A stretch of 64,000 bases of DNA from Epiperipatus broadwayi (GCA_028023455.1 JAQFVV010012530.1:2872909-2936908), one strand, 5' to 3'. Positions 44,526 through 59,279 are shown, numbered from the stretch's first letter. Made by a program: numbers and translations. The notes: generated by a model from the sequence alone, not told the origin.

Positions 44526-47361
44526 TGGTATATGTAAATATAGAAATTAATATATAGAAAAAGGAGGAAGAAGATGAAAATTGTAGGACATTAAAAAAAT
44601 TTGTAAAAAAAATTAATATCATAAATAAAATAAAAATAGTTGCAATATGCAAATATTGTATTATCTATCTGATTACAATATAAATATGTGTGTATATATA
44701 TTGCCTTCCAATGTCCTTTTGGTTTTTTAAAACTATATTTATAGAACTAACACTTGAATACAGTGCTAGATGAGCAAAACTTGTGAAGAGTGTTTGATCA
44801 TCATCAGTCACCATCACAATATAGATCATCAATTCTAAATCTCTTCACAGATAATGTGTATGTATAATGAGATCAAGAAGACTTTCTTTGACAATCTCAA
44901 TGGCAAACAATACCAGTATAAAACAATAAGTTTACATACATACATTTTTTTTTATAATTGTACATATGATCATGTCTGGTTGGGACATGCCAGATGGTAC
45001 AATATATATTATAGACACTTTTTTATGTATATCCTGTTTCCCGCCAAATAAAACCTAACCAGAAAATAATTTCTAGTATAAACTTTTTAGGATGCTCAAG
45101 ATTGCCAGCCAGACAGATGGCTTTTGTTTGATAGATTTATTGAATTATAATGAATGTATAAATAAACAATATTATTGACATTAATGCCTAAATAAATGGT
45201 AATATAAATTATATGGTATCTATGTATTTTCTATGGGCTATTTTTGACAAATGTAGTTGTACTTGTATAGAGAAACAATTTATCTACTATAAGCCAATCT
45301 ATTAGACAATTTATAATTTCATTTAGTATTTTTAGGTACGTATTTTATATATATTTAATACTTATATTTAACATGTTTTAGAGTGTCATTATGGTAGCTT
45401 TTAAATATTCAAGATAAAAAAAAATTAGTTTGATTTCATAAACATTTTTTCCTCCTAAAAGATTTTAAATAAAGGCAATGATTTGAATAATCAAAGTTTA
45501 GCTTTAGTTAAATCATCAATCCTAACGGTAATTATGTTTGTTACCAATCCTGTCTCATAAGTCTTGAATTAACACATGATTTAATGGTAAATTTAAATAG
45601 AATAATATTTTGGTCTTCAGATAAGATGAGTGCAAAAAGAAAGTTAATCCAGTGAGTACGAAGAGGAATTAGGGAGAGCTTCCAGAGTAAGAATTTTAAA
45701 GCTTTCTGTAAAGAGAAATACTTGAATAAATATATACTTTTGTGCAAAAAAAAATTAAGACATTCTTTGAAAATCAGCTGCATAGTATTTTTTGGAGCAA
45801 AAATTAACATAAAACCTAGTCTTATTTTCAGGGAAACATGGTATAGCATGCACAAATAAGTTAAAATTCTAGTACAAACAAAATAAAAATAACAATAGTG
45901 TAGTTATTAATAAATTGAGAGAACACATTTTTATATATTTTACTGAATATGTGATCACTCATTAAAAAATTAAAAACAAAACAAAACTGTACTATGTGTT
46001 TATTTTTTAAATAAAACGAATAGCAAAATAGCTGACTTTCATTGCAATTAAATACACTTTGAGTGATATCTTTTTTCACAACAACTTTTTTTTGTATCAA
46101 AACAATAGCAATAACATTTTCAACAGACTATGCCCTCAGTAGTTGTTTGATGTTTTTAAGTCTGTGTTGTAATGGTCAGAATTGTATATTCAACTAATAC
46201 AACCTAGGGTCCCAATAAATTATACCAAGCCTGATTGATAAGGGATGTAGGAATCCCAAATCCAACCGAGCTTCAATCTATTTTCTGTGCTCCACGATTT
46301 AACCCTCTATGAATAACATTGCTGAGTTTACCTACAAGTTTTATTTAACCTGTGGCCCTTTTCTGAACAGGAAGAGAAATGAGACTCTAACTTTTATCAT
46401 ATATGCAACACAAATGGGTTATTAACTTAAGATAAAGTAAATTCAATGCTATAATTATTGCATAATTTAAATGTTATCAATTAATTGGATTAGAATGCAG
46501 TAAGAATAATAATGGAGATTAAATAATTTAAATAAATTTATTATAGGTGATTACAAATAATATAATATAAATTGCAATCAGCTAATGATTAAAATATAAT
46601 TAATTGACTGCTATTAGATATTATTCAATTATATAGGTCAATTAACATAATACAGTGTCACTGATTTATTTTGAGTGAATCTAATATTACCTTCATACTC
46701 TATGGCTGATAGATGTCTATGATTGCTAATACCCCAAATTATATTTAATTCTCTTATCATGGTATGTTGAATGATGAAGATTTTTAAGGTGATAAGTGGA
46801 GACATTTATTATCTACTACAGCATTAATGTTGCTGATTATTAAAGACAAGTAAATGAAAATTTGAGTATATTAAATACTTTTGAAAGATGATGCAAATTA
46901 TGATTTATTACACTGGAAGTTTCTTATGGTTTTGGACAAATGCATGGATCAATATAATATATGGGATTGAACTGACTAAATTAGCATCATTTGTGGTTTG
47001 CTCTCAGCAATTACTAAACTTATCAGAATTAGGTGGTGTGGATGAGAAGTTACCTCCACATATAAGGTGTGGCTCATTTCAATCAGAAGCTTGCTAATGA
47101 ATTAATCTTGAAATATATAAAAGTTCATAATTTGGATAGGCTACTCAAAAGTCCTGGGTCCATACTGTAGTTGCATATTTGGCGCTCACACCTGAACAAT
47201 TCGGTCCCTAGGTGACTTGTGGTCATCATTATGTGGGCAGCTGATAACTGGGTCAGTCATTGCCATTGGCCCATAAGCTTTAGCATGTTAAGGATATATC
47301 TATACATATATCATAAGTTCTCAGCAGCAATGTACCAATATAATATAACAATTATAATAGA
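44526..47361. other. AT-rich DNA, unrecognised
   Basis: Several short frames (44854-45051, 45541-45855, 45861-46100, 46888-47097) have no family, splice or composition support. The stretch 46900-47290 is less AT-rich and may be decayed mobile-element sequence. Confidence 0.35.
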
Positions 47362-47578
47362 AATAAACAAAGCAAAAATTCTCCATACAGTATTGCCACC
47401 CTGTGCCAACCAGAGTAATCAATGAATGCCAGAAGGCTTGTGCATAAAATCCCTATCTAATGCCTGCTCATCCAATATCCCCAGACTAGTTTCAGGTTGG
47501 CAATACTGTATAGAGAGTTTTGCTTTGTTTATAAACAAATATGTGCTAGTATTAAGAGATAGTGATCATGTTATAATA
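47362..47578. repeat. repeat family A, palindromic copy
   Basis: AAACAAAGCAAAAATTCTCC and the complement near 47505-47533 enclose the AATGAATGCCAGAAGGCTTG body and a truncated hammerhead trace (CCCCAGACTAGTTTC). The right flank keeps the ATGTGCTAGTATTAAGAGAT-type terminal block. Confidence 0.75.
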
Positions 47579-48420
47579 GAAATAATTATGTTTGCCTATG
47601 AAATCATGAGCAAATCCCTGTGATGCCAACACAAGCCACTTCATCAAACAACCATTGTACATTAATGCAACAATAAAATGGGTTAAGTAACAAATAATAG
47701 TTTCTGTCCAACAAATGGTTAATCAGCATCACCAATCATATTTTATATTGAGGTGTATATTTCAAGAGGTTAAAATTAATAATTATGAAATACACATTCA
47801 TAATGTATATCTACAGTTATCATTTCTTATTGACTAAAATAATCTTTATACTATATTTTATAGTTTTAGTATTGGCAGACCAGACTATTTATTAAATATT
47901 AAATTTCAAATCAAAATTGATCATTATAATGATCGCAAGATGATCAAGCATTGTAACTCAGTAACTCAATTTTAAAATAGCAAGTAAGTTTAATAACAAA
48001 GTTAATTGTAATTACTAGGCTGAAGATAGAATAATAATATCTCCAGTACAAACTGATTACACTTAAGACACTCACCATTTCGAGTGCAATTTGGCCTATT
48101 ATCACATATATAAGAAAGTAAAATACTAATAACTAAGATTTCTAATACAAAATAGACAGGACCACAAGCACAAAAACAAAAGATAGATTACGATTAATAG
48201 TATGATAATTAATTTTCCATTTTTAGTTTAACTAAACTTAAATGTTTTATAGATATTAAAAGTTAATTTACAAAGAAGCAGTAATTGATGACTACAGTTT
48301 TCTTAAAGAAAAGATTGTGGAAAATAAATTTACTTTGAACATTCAGTGAGATTGGTACAATATCTATAGCTTTAGATTTCTAAGTTAAAGTTTATTTTAG
48401 AGGTCTTTGTGGTGATATTA
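47579..48420. other. AT-rich spacer
   Basis: Nothing recognised. Confidence 0.3.
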
Positions 48421-48785
48421 GGAATTTTATCTTTGGCTCCTCAGTGGAAACATGTCTGTTGATATCAGCATTTCAGAATGGCAGGTAGAGTAGTGGTAAT
48501 TATTTGTAGGATAGGCAGCATATTTTTCAGAGTGGAAATGTCAGTGCAGTATGTCTGTTATAGGAACTTCTTCCACCAATGCAGCAGCTGGTTGTTTTCA
48601 GCAAATGGGATGGAGACAGAGATTACCATTTTCTGGTCTTGGAGAACAGCAGCTCCTGCCTCTCCTACTCAGATATAGTAAAAATTAAATTAGTGTGGAT
48701 TCTGTTAGCAAAAACTTACAAAATTTGGCAGTGTATCCTTTACATAGAAAAAGGTGGCCTATATATACCAGCCTTCCATTAAGTT
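48421..48785 (+). other. less AT-rich patch with overlapping ORFs, unrecognised
   Basis: Two overlapping frames (48478-48678 and 48579-48782) cover a patch rich in CAG/TTC content. One reads MAGRVVVIICRIGSIFFRVE and ends SWRTAAPASPTQI. The overlap and lack of a domain suggest decayed mobile-element or pseudogene sequence and not two genes. I cannot name it. Confidence 0.3.
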
Positions 48786-49240
48786 ATGCATTTTAATAAA
48801 AAAAATTATCCTTTAGTAAATCAAACCATTAGCACATTAAGTTTTATAATTTTAAGAACCAAAATAATTCCTGTCTTTTGTATAGTTCTTTAACAGGATG
48901 TTTTCAAGAATTTTACCTTTTTATTTTCATATAAGATTTTAGTAATTTAAGGATTGGTTAAGTGTTTACTTTAGCAATAAAATATGTTTTGACAAACATC
49001 TATTGTTTTAATAACTTTTAACATCACTTAATAAGCCATTTAGAAACCAATTTCTTTTAAAATATAATAAACTGCAAAACAAAATATGTCTAATGTATAT
49101 GTATTGCGGTAATACATACAATCCCCATATATACATGTGATTTTAATAAATTAAGTTATAAATTGAATTATAAATTGTACATTGATTTTAATAAAGCTAT
49201 CACTGTAAGATCTATAGTTACTGATTACATTACTGATGCT
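48786..49240. other. AT-rich spacer
   Basis: Nothing recognised. Confidence 0.3.
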
Positions 49241-49275
49241 AATGTACACACACACACATATATATATATATTTAT
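49241..49275. repeat. CA / TA dinucleotide repeat
   Basis: CA units run into TA units, seen directly. Confidence 0.9.
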
Positions 49276-49289
49276 GACTGTACCTATAT

Positions 49290-49370
49290 ACTCGTGTAGA
49301 TGTCTCTTGGTCACTTTTAGGGCTTGAACCTAGCAAAGAGTAGATTATAGAGTGTAATCTAGATGAAACA
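49290..49370 (-). repeat. SINE-like relic
   Basis: The minus strand has GGTTCAAGCCC, a B-box match, within a degraded tRNA-like context. Confidence 0.4.
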
Positions 49371-52300
49371 AATATGGTAAGGCAAATATTTCATTTCAGT
49401 ATCAACTTTATGAATGTTTTTAAATTTCATCAAACTTTTAGCTTTAAGTTTAGAAAACATTTTATTGTGTGAAATACATCAATTTTGAAAAGAATATAAA
49501 GGAAGAATAAAATCTATGTGCTTTCAAGATAAATTGAAGAAATTTTGGTATCGATCTACTTGGTTATTTACATTCCATTTTTTTAATTGTTTCTTTATAA
49601 TTAATCGATACATTTAAGATTTCAACATAATTTACATATCTAAAATCTAGATTCATAAAGAGTTAAAAACATCGCAGAAAACTAAAAAATAAGAGGAAAC
49701 ATTTTCCCTGTGCCATGTGTTACAATAATACTTTTTTTAACTTGTTAGATATTAATTAAAAAAAACTTTGTGTTTTTTATTAATTATATTGTAAAAATAT
49801 TTTTATTTGAAAAGCAACTGGAAACACTCGATGTGAAAATGTTCATTTAAATTGTTTTATTATTGTTCTTAGTTTTTAATTAAATAAAAACCTTACATTC
49901 TTCATTTAGAGATATTAAGTCATCTATACGGTGAAAAGAAAAATAGGGGTGTGTGTGTTTAGAGTGATTTTGCATTGTTCATGCATGCTGCCAATAAAAT
50001 ACTCCATTGCTTTGTCTTTTCTGCAATGACAGAAGTGATTCTATAATATAGTATCTATAAGTGACTGATACATCAATTGCAAAAAAGACAAGCAATAGAA
50101 TTTTATTATTTGTTGAATGAAATAAAAACAAAAAACTTGATTAAGTTTTTTTTTTGAAAATTTTTATAATATTTATTTAACATATATTTACAAGAAAAGA
50201 AAGTCCATTAAGAGATAGACCAATATGCCTATAATTCACTTATAATTATCATGAATTGCAGCAAAGGCCTTATTGCAAAAAATCACATTAACCACAATGC
50301 TCACTATTTAATTAAAAACTAGCAGATTATTAACTTCTTTACTTTGCTTCTAATTATGAGGAATGAACTCATAGGCCAATAAATTCATTCAGTATGAATT
50401 ATTTATAATCCTAGCTATTTTTTGACTGAAGGTTTTGCAAAATATTTTAGACCAGAGTGGCCTATATAAATGTTCCCTAGATTCACTTTGGAGCATCAGG
50501 AGGTGAATCTCCCATCAGGAGTGACTTTCTTGTTTCCTATTAAACAACTACCTATTCTGCCAACAGAGAACTCAATAATAATATTGAAATAAAGGTAATA
50601 ATTATTTTATACAACTATGAAAAAAAAAAGCATTTGGCATTTAATTTCCCTTATCTACTTATTCTATCATTTTGAAAAACAGAAATGCAAACAATAATTT
50701 TACTGAAATTTTCCATCACATTTAAATTTTTAATAATATTAATAAATTAATAATTTTTACAACTGAAGTTTTTTTAAAAGACTTTAAATTAGAGCGTTAT
50801 ATACACACACACTTATTGCTTGTGTACTGTGTATATATTGTAATCATGTGGCTACATTGCTCTATTAATAATAATAGTTGGCAGCATACTCTTTAAGTTT
50901 AGAATTAATTAGATTATGGGAAAATAGTATTTAATCTTCTCACATTTTTTTATAAGATTAAGGGGAATTTATTTAAATATTTTTCCCTCATCACAAGATG
51001 ATATAAGAGTTTTTAGATATGTTAAACATAAGGTTCATATTTAAAAATGTATTATAAATTATAAAGGGTTGTAAAAAAGAGAGAATTATAAAATCAGAGA
51101 AATAATTTCTTTTATTCTATCTTTTCAATAATTTTATCTATTTCCCAGTTTAATTTTTAGTTTTGAAAATTAAGAGAGATACTTTATTTTCATTAAGAAT
51201 TTTTTTATATTCTTTATCTTCTCCCAAAAGAAAAAAGGCAATGGAAATAATCTGATTATGTTATTTTCCATTTGACAGAAAAAAATGTATTAAAAAGGAA
51301 TGTCAAAATCTATGATTCTGACTTAGATTCTTGACTTGTTTTCCAATCTCAATGTTAAAGAAGGAAAATAGCTGAATAATTGTTTTTGTCCAAATTGATA
51401 TAATCAGTTATTATTAAATTTTGTCAAGTAGGAGACAGGATTATGATTAAATGAAAGCAGATTTGTTCCAAAAAATAGGGTTGTGGGTCAATCAGTTGAC
51501 CCATGTCTTGTAAGAAGAAAGTATTCTTGATCCAGTTGCTGAAGAAAACAGTCAGTTATAAGTCAGATACTAAAGAAGACAGTGGAAGGAAAAATTATTG
51601 ATTCAGCTGTTAAAGAAGAAAGATTAGGTTGTAAAAACTCTTTTTAAAATGAACTTGAAGACAAATGTATGCTAAGTTTAACTAAAAGCTAAATATTATC
51701 TTCCTCCATGTAACCTGCTTTTCTGAAGAAAATGTAAAAGAAGAAAAATGTCCTTGATGTAATCTACAATCTCATCTGGTCAAGAGTATGAGCATCTCTA
51801 TGCATTATTCTGACTTGGAAAGTTATTAGAAAGCAAAAATGGATAAATTCTTTCTGTATATTAGCTTGGAAAATATTCTATTGCAAAAAATGAACAAATT
51901 TATTCTGGGTGAATCTAAAATTACTGCATATCAAAAAGGGAAAAATTAACAGTGTATATTGTATACAAGCTTTTAAGAAAAACAAACAAACATGGAAACT
52001 GGAAAATACAAGTGCCAAAGAAGAATTCAAAAGGAAAAAGCATTGTAAAAGGTATTTTTTAAATACGCACATTATACTTTTATTTATAATTAATTTTTTT
52101 TATAAAAGCAATAATTGGTAATTTTAAATAAATTTATTAATTTAATATTTTCTTGTGAAACATATTTTTTAAATTTATTTGATTTTTCCCTTCAAAAGTA
52201 TAAAAAACATTTTTGGAGAATTCAATTTTTATTAAATTTAAGATTTACTTTTGAGATGACTTTTTATTCATTTGATTTCCCCTTCAAAATTGAACAAAGG

Positions 52301-54810
52301 ATAACTGATCTAAAATGTCATCTGTGATTGAAAAGTTAGTCATCCAATTTTTACTTATTGAAAAGGAAGTAACTTAATGAAAGCAAAAATTAATTTAAAG
52401 AATAAAAATCCAATAGTTAATCATTATTTATAAAATTATATTTTTTATAAAATGTATAAATTTGTATTATTATATTATCATGCCATTTTTAAAATTATTT
52501 TTTTTATTAGTAATCAGTTAATTAAATAATTTTTGAAAAATATTCTAGTGCTAATGTCTATTTCTCCAGTGATCTGTTATGAATTGACAGTGTGTGTGAT
52601 TTGATTTCAATACAACTTAATATTTTAGGGATTTTTAAATTATCCCAGTAAAGCTATTTAATTATAGTAGAATACACATACATTATTTAAAATTATTTAG
52701 AGTAAGCTGTTATATTTATTTATCTCTTGTCCACAGTCACAATTGCTAGTTTTTTGCTCCCTTAGATAGTTTAGAGTATAATGGTTAGTTCTATGGATAT
52801 AGAGCATATTGATGTTTGGATATCCAGATGATAATTCTGTATGGTGGAAATGTATCACCTCTAAAGTCCATTTACTGCATTGTTTTTTTATTAGAAATTG
52901 AGTTTATAATTGGACTGTACATTAATGGCACTATATAGCCAGGGCTTTGATAATGATCAGCATGTATCAGTATCCCAGCATTATTTTTTATTATTAGAGT
53001 CTAATAGATACTTTAGCACCTAAACATGTGCATCCAAATAAAGTAGTGTATTATATTCTGCCCTGAGTTTGGCTAGAGAAGTAGCTGTTTGCTAAGGTAC
53101 CTCATTTAAATTGAGACACAAGATTAGTTATTGATAAGTTGATTTTTCTTCTCTAACACTGGGCAATTTGTAATTTATAACTTAAGACTAGTATAAATAC
53201 CTATTTCATAATCTATACTGGTTCTCTACTTTTATTCACTATATTCCTTTTATATTTAATTTGATGTATTTACTGGGAATGATTATGATAGTTTTCCCTT
53301 TCTTACCCTCTGTTTCATCATCCCACATTCTTCCCAATATTTTTTTGTAACATTACAATACACTACACACATACATACATAGAATACATTTATTAAATAT
53401 ATAATATATTGAACCGGGTCCATTCAAATAGAGACTGTTTCATTGGGTTTTAACCCTTTTTTATCATAACTTTAATTTTATATTTTTATATTATAAATAT
53501 TACGTGAACAAACCAGCCCTTCAAGCAGAAGGGAGAATACCATCAATTTCAGAGCCATCAATGATACCCATAGTCAGACCGAGCTATGCAAAGCATAACA
53601 TGATCACATTTCGAGACCATAATCCACATCAACTGCTGAATTCAAACTCTGTTATTCAAAGTACTTTATTTGTTTTGAAGTAAACTCAGGTGCCAGTTAA
53701 TTACAAGAAGTAACTAACATATTCTGGATGATAACTACTAACTCAGCATCTGAATATCCCATGACTAGCTCAATTGAAAAAGTAATATAATAAACTGCTT
53801 TAATTAGTGGTATTAGTAAAAGAATTGACCGACAAATACTAATTTCCAAAAATATTTTATTTTAAATACTTTAAATTTGATTAGAGAACTAATTCATTCC
53901 TTTCTTGAATAAAATCATAATTGCATAATATTTTGGGCACATACATAATAATAAACATAAAACATTAAATAAACATAAGCATTAAAACATTATATATCAT
54001 GCACACACATTTTCCCATAAATTATTTGTTTGTATGATTGGGAAAATTCTGGAAATATTTTCTGCTTAAACTAATTGCACATAAATAATTCTTTTATGCT
54101 AGTTAAGAGTTCAGTTTTGTTGACTATGAATATTTCAAAGATTGCAATGGTTACAATAATAAATTACTGAATCAATAGGAATGTGAATAAAAAAATAATT
54201 AATATTACCTATAGATTTTTTGAGATAGCGTTCCTCTGTATATACAGCTGCTTCTTTCTCCTGTGTGATGCATGTTGTACCAACCCATTGGATTATAGAT
54301 TTAAAGATGAATGTGGTTCCTTGCTGCATTTTAGTCTGGCAGACAAATGTTAAACAGCTCAGGTTATTAGATATTTATTGCGGCTAGTTAGAGACCTTCG
54401 GATAGTCTAGGGTGGTCAAAGATTGGAGTACAGTGGCATACTTTGACTTCTAATTAGCAACACATTACCTTGGAGTTCACAAAACTAAATTTTATTTTAT
54501 AGACTGGAATAATACTGCTAAAAGATCTGATCTGCTCTGCTGATGATGAGTTTTTTCAGGTCTGTTTATATACTATTAATCTTATTGCTCAGCTTGATTA
54601 ACATTTTTTTAAATTAAATTTATTAATTAAATTCCCATTATTTGTTCACATTCCTTATTATATTAATTTACTTAGGATAAAATTTAACTTTTTAATTATT
54701 TCATTGTTTATTTGTAGCCATCTTAGCTTATCAATCCAGCAATCTTTGAGTTTGACTTAACTTTTTATCTTACAAACTTTACTTTCCATTTTTAATTCAA
54801 TATTCTTTAT
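49371..54810. other. long AT-rich region, unrecognised
   Basis: No convincing exon or repeat family was found in this 5.4-kb block. Overlapping short frames near 51878-52327 run on both strands and are AT-driven. Less AT-rich patches lie near 50460-50580 and 54340-54480. A tRNA-like GAATTCAAACTCTG occurs near 53640. Confidence 0.35.
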
Positions 54811-54842
54811 ATGCACACACACACATATATATATATATTTTA
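54811..54842. repeat. CA / TA dinucleotide repeat
   Basis: Seen directly. Confidence 0.9.
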
Positions 54843-56790
54843 AATGTATTTAAAAATCAATTCTTTCATTTACACATACTCATTCCGATTTCTGCACGTA
54901 ATTAATTAACTTTGACACATATTTTTCATTTCTTTAAATTATACGAAAAGAGAGTATTTTTAATTTTCATGCAAAAGATTTTTTTTTATTATTTTAAACA
55001 TTTACTTAGTTATATTCCTACCTCCCCCCTTTTAATTGATTTCCTATTTTTTTTTTAAAACTTAACAAACTTCTAAGAGTAATGATGCAGTTTTTTTTTT
55101 AAACTTCAAAATTAAACAAAACTTCTTTTAAAACTAATAATATTGACTTTGAACTCTTTAATATCAATTTTTTTTTCTCTTAAATATTTGTAATAAAATT
55201 TTACTCTTGAAAATTTATTATGAATAAATGTAACACTTATTTAGTGGTACAATATATACACAACACACACAAAAGTGATAATGGCTTTCATTTTTTGATT
55301 TTTGTGAAGTCAAAAAGTAAAAAACCATTGAGCAGGTAATGTGAGTACAAATTAAAAAAAGTTTCACTTTAAACTCTTTTAAATTTGTTGTTATTTTAAA
55401 GTCAGTCAATTCATTTTTATTTGATTGTTGGTTTGATTTATACTTTATATTAAATATAGCTGATAATTATGGTTTTCACCAAAGTTAATAATACCTCTTC
55501 AATTCACCACCTTTTCTCTCGTCACATTTTAAAAAGCAAATAAAAAAGAAGGAATTGAAAAATTTTAAAGACAAATAATAAGAATAAAAATTCAAAAACA
55601 AAACTATCATTTATAAATACTAAAAGAGATTGTTTGAAATTATAGATCAATTAATATTGTAATTCAATATTAGATAGTATTACAATTAGAAATTCATAGA
55701 AACCTTGAAAACTTAGAATTAATTGTATTTTTCTCCCTCTCCCACTCTCCTATTTTCCAAAAACCAAAAAAGAAATTGAAAAGGCAAGTAATACTATAAG
55801 TTCATTCAAAAATACCTATCAAAGAAAAGAAATAAAAGATTTTATATTCTACCTTGAATTTATAAATTACTTAGTATTATGATTAATCCCTTTTCAAATC
55901 CAAAGAATCTTTGATCGATTAGTCTTCCTAATATTCTTTCATAATGTCAAAGCAGTGTTTTCAAGAAATGAAACTTAAATATAGATAGCTGAGTAGATTA
56001 GTATTAAAAATCACATTACATTCAGAAATGGAAAAAGAACTGTTCCCACATTATAAAATTTATAAATATTAATGTTTTTTTTTAAAAAATGTAATTATGT
56101 ACAACACTTTAGATGAAAAGATAATTGTTGGAAAATTGTAAAATGTATTAAATTTATGACTTTTAATGTTTTTTTTTGTTTATTTACCTTTTTTTGGGCA
56201 GCATATAATTGAAGTTTTGTATAATTTGCAGTTTTACTGTAAAGTATAAAATAACTAATTGAAAATAATAAAATAAAACTTGAGAATGAATGATATGACA
56301 TCTTGGGGGTAAAGGCATTAAAATATAGCTTATCTAAATAATATGGGCAGTGTATTTCAAACTGCTAAGATAATATATTAATTAAAATTAATTTGTAAAA
56401 AATAATGATAAAAAATTAGTACTTTTTATAAATGTGATCTAACTAAAATATTGTAAATGAAACTAAAATATAAATAGGTTGTGACACATTTGTCTAGTGA
56501 TGAATGGTCTGATAGCTTGCATAATTACATTAATATTTATGCTTCAAAGTAATTTGATTCTTTATCAAAAGTGAGAAGGAAAGTACACACTTGTCAAAAT
56601 ATGCTAAATATATAATATATTGAATGATTAAAAATTTGTTACTGCACAATAACTACAGTGTATATTTAAACTTGTTTCTCATATAAGATCTTTGGGCTTC
56701 AACAAAGAGAGATTCATTTTGTTTGATTGACAAATCAGAAATTTGTAGATTTTTGTTTTTTAACAGTTAGTGATCAGAAAAATCTTCATT
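54843..56790. other. AT-rich spacer
   Basis: Nothing recognised; short frames at 55218-55409 and 56095-56301 lack support. Confidence 0.3.
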
Positions 56791-56795
56791 CTTGA

Positions 56796-56816
56796 TGCAC
56801 ACACACACACACTCTT

Positions 56817-56886
<70 letters not shown>
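56796..56886. repeat. CA / CT / CA / TA compound dinucleotide repeat
   Basis: Four successive pure dinucleotide blocks. The minus-strand frame through it (YIYIYI..., CVCVCERERE) is an artefact. Confidence 0.95.
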
Positions 56887-56889
<3 letters not shown>

Positions 56890-57568
56890 CTGCACTCATT
56901 ACTGTGTAGCAAAAAATAGAAGTATTCCATAATTTTAGTGTCAGTAGCTAACATCTTCCCCTCCCATTCAACCAGTGCTAAAAACTGTAGCAGATTATAA
57001 TTGTATTTTTTGCTTTTGAAATCATGGGTGACATCTTCTTATCCACAGTTTAGAAAACAAATATCATTTCATATTTTTTCAATTTACTTCTATTACAATC
57101 ATTATTTTCATTCCATAAAGAATTTCATATAGTTTCATTAATGACCAACTCAAGTTCTGATAGATCTCAAGGTTTCTATGGTTTTCTGATCTACCTATTA
57201 ATTTTCACCTTTTTTTAAATATGTTTTTTCTTATTCTTCCACATTCTTGTAATCTTTAACAAAATATGCTACATTTGTTTTATGACTTCATTGAGATCTT
57301 GAATTTTGAACGTACACACTATCTTGTGAGGGAATAGTATAGTGGAAGACAATGAGGTGTCAACATAATGTGGACATTTCAATATTTGATATTTTTAGCC
57401 CACCTGAAAAATTAAAGTTGTTTATTAAGTGTCTGCATAGAGTGAAGTGAGAATGGTTTGAATTTTTGCATTGATGAATGATTGTGCCATGTCGGAATTG
57501 AATTGATGAAGATTGCTAAAAACCAAAAAAGTTTGAAAAAATATATAACTATGATTATTTTGTCTGAA
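56887..57568. other. AT-rich spacer
   Basis: Nothing recognised. Confidence 0.3.
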
Positions 57569-57576
57569 ACTTAACA

Positions 57577-57965
57577 CAGGGGTGTCTAATCTGTTGTTGT
57601 CTGTCAGCCACAGTCAAAAAAGAACTGTCTTGACCACACATTTAATATACAAATAACAAAAGCTGACAAGAAAAAATGTATTTCACAATATCCACCACTA
57701 CAGATAAGCAATTAAAACCTTGCATAATAATCCTAATTATGTAACACTCTATTAGGACTGTCTTTTGAATTCATCCAGAAGTAACCAAGTTTGTGATCAC
57801 TAATACCAAAAATGTATATATATGAATAATAAGCAATTATTAATACTTATTTGTTTATATCATAAAAGTAAAAGGAAAAAGGTTAACATAAAATAAGTGA
57901 GATATTTGACATTGTATTTGAAAGCATATAATATTTTAAGTAAGGCCATGGGTTGGACATCTTGA
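57577..57965. mobile_element. hAT-type MITE
   Basis: The left end CAGGGGTGTCTAATCTGTTG and the complement of the right end, CAAGATGTCCAACCCATGG, resemble the common hAT terminus CAGGGGTGTCCAAAC. The interior has no coding capacity. The flanking octamers match only partly. Confidence 0.55.
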
Positions 57966-58819
57966 TTTAGTACATGTTCACATTATGCATACAAACATTT
58001 CATACTTCATATGTATAATTTTATAAGGTATAATATATTGATTATGAACATTTGAAAAAGTTTTGATGATTTAATTGTTTTCAATATATACAAAATTTTA
58101 CTTTTTTTTATGCTTTGGGAAAAAATGAAATAATAATTTAAAATGTCTTATGAATTGTTGAAATTGAAAATTACTAATTTGCTTTTTCTATGCTATCACT
58201 ACACATCAAATCTTTTTCAACATGGTTGATTTGCTGGTTTGAATAAGTGTTGGGTGTGGTCAAATTGTCTATATTCAAAATGAAAAGAGGGAGATAAAAA
58301 ATGAAATGATTAATAAACTTTTAGAAATTTAAATTAAAAATGTACACTTTTAAGTACATTTATTAAAAAAAAAAAAAGGAAAGTTAAAGATATTATTGTT
58401 TTCATCTATATACACATTTATTATTTTTAATAATTATTGATTACTGTAGGGTGACTTCTCAGAATTTATATATAGCTTTTCATACCACGCCATTTTTTGC
58501 TCCTCATTGTTCATTTTTATTCACATTTACTGATTTTTAAATTTTAATACAATTCCAACATTTATGTCTATCACACTTCGACTATCTTCGTAGCTTTTTT
58601 TTTCATAATTTGTACAAACGTTTGTGATGATATATATATGAATGTTAATTAAAACATAAACATATAGGTAAACAAAGGACGTAAATTACCCACTTGCAGT
58701 CTAATGATTAAAAACACTCTAAATGCTAAAAAAGTGATCAAGAATAGATTCTTGATTCTTTGTTCAACATTTGGGAGAATGATTTATTCCCTTTGTTCAC
58801 ACACGCACACACACATATA
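57966..58819. other. AT-rich spacer
   Basis: A short CA run lies near 58800. Nothing else recognised. Confidence 0.3.
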
Positions 58820-58955
58820 CATTTTGAGATCAACTCATTACAATTATTTATAGTCAAATTGAATAGTCCTCTAGTGACAGTACTTGACAAGTGCTGTTAC
58901 TAGAGGGCTATTCAATTTTATATTTAAATAGTTGCAATGACTTGACCTCAAAATG
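58820..58955. repeat. 136-bp near-perfect hairpin element
   Basis: Arms 58820-58886 and 58888-58955 are reverse complements with few mismatches, with a centre at ACTTGACAAGT. The inner 30 bp (AATTGAATAG.CCTCTAGT.A) pair best. Probably a MITE; a small-RNA hairpin precursor is possible. Confidence 0.8.
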
Positions 58956-59279
58956 TTATATATAAAACATTTAGCACTGTAAATTATTATTTATTATATT
59001 TTAACATAATAATACAATAAATATCCACTAATAAAAATATTGTAATAAAATATAATTATATTCCAAGTAATGGTAAATAAAATAAATTCCTATATAAACT
59101 TTAATTAATAGTAGTACTTTCAATTATATTCATAATATTTTCAATTAAACTGATTTATATTCAAAATAGAGTAAAACAATAATCCCGGAAAACATGTGTC
59201 AATTTATATATCCCATAATTTACTAATCTTAATATTCGCTGTTTGTCTGTTTATTGTCTCAATATTCTTGATGATTATA
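58956..59279. other. AT-rich spacer
   Basis: Nothing recognised. Confidence 0.3.

Noticed and set aside
44795-44815. CTGATGATGATC on the minus strand as a ribozyme start
   Set aside because: No GAAA at a suitable distance.
54535-54562. GCTGATGATGAGTTTTTTC resembling the candidate exon at 2649
   Set aside because: The match is short and not extended; no frame continues. Treated as coincidence or a tiny relic.
56760-56954. Frame with YIYIYI and ERERER runs
   Set aside because: Translation of dinucleotide repeats.
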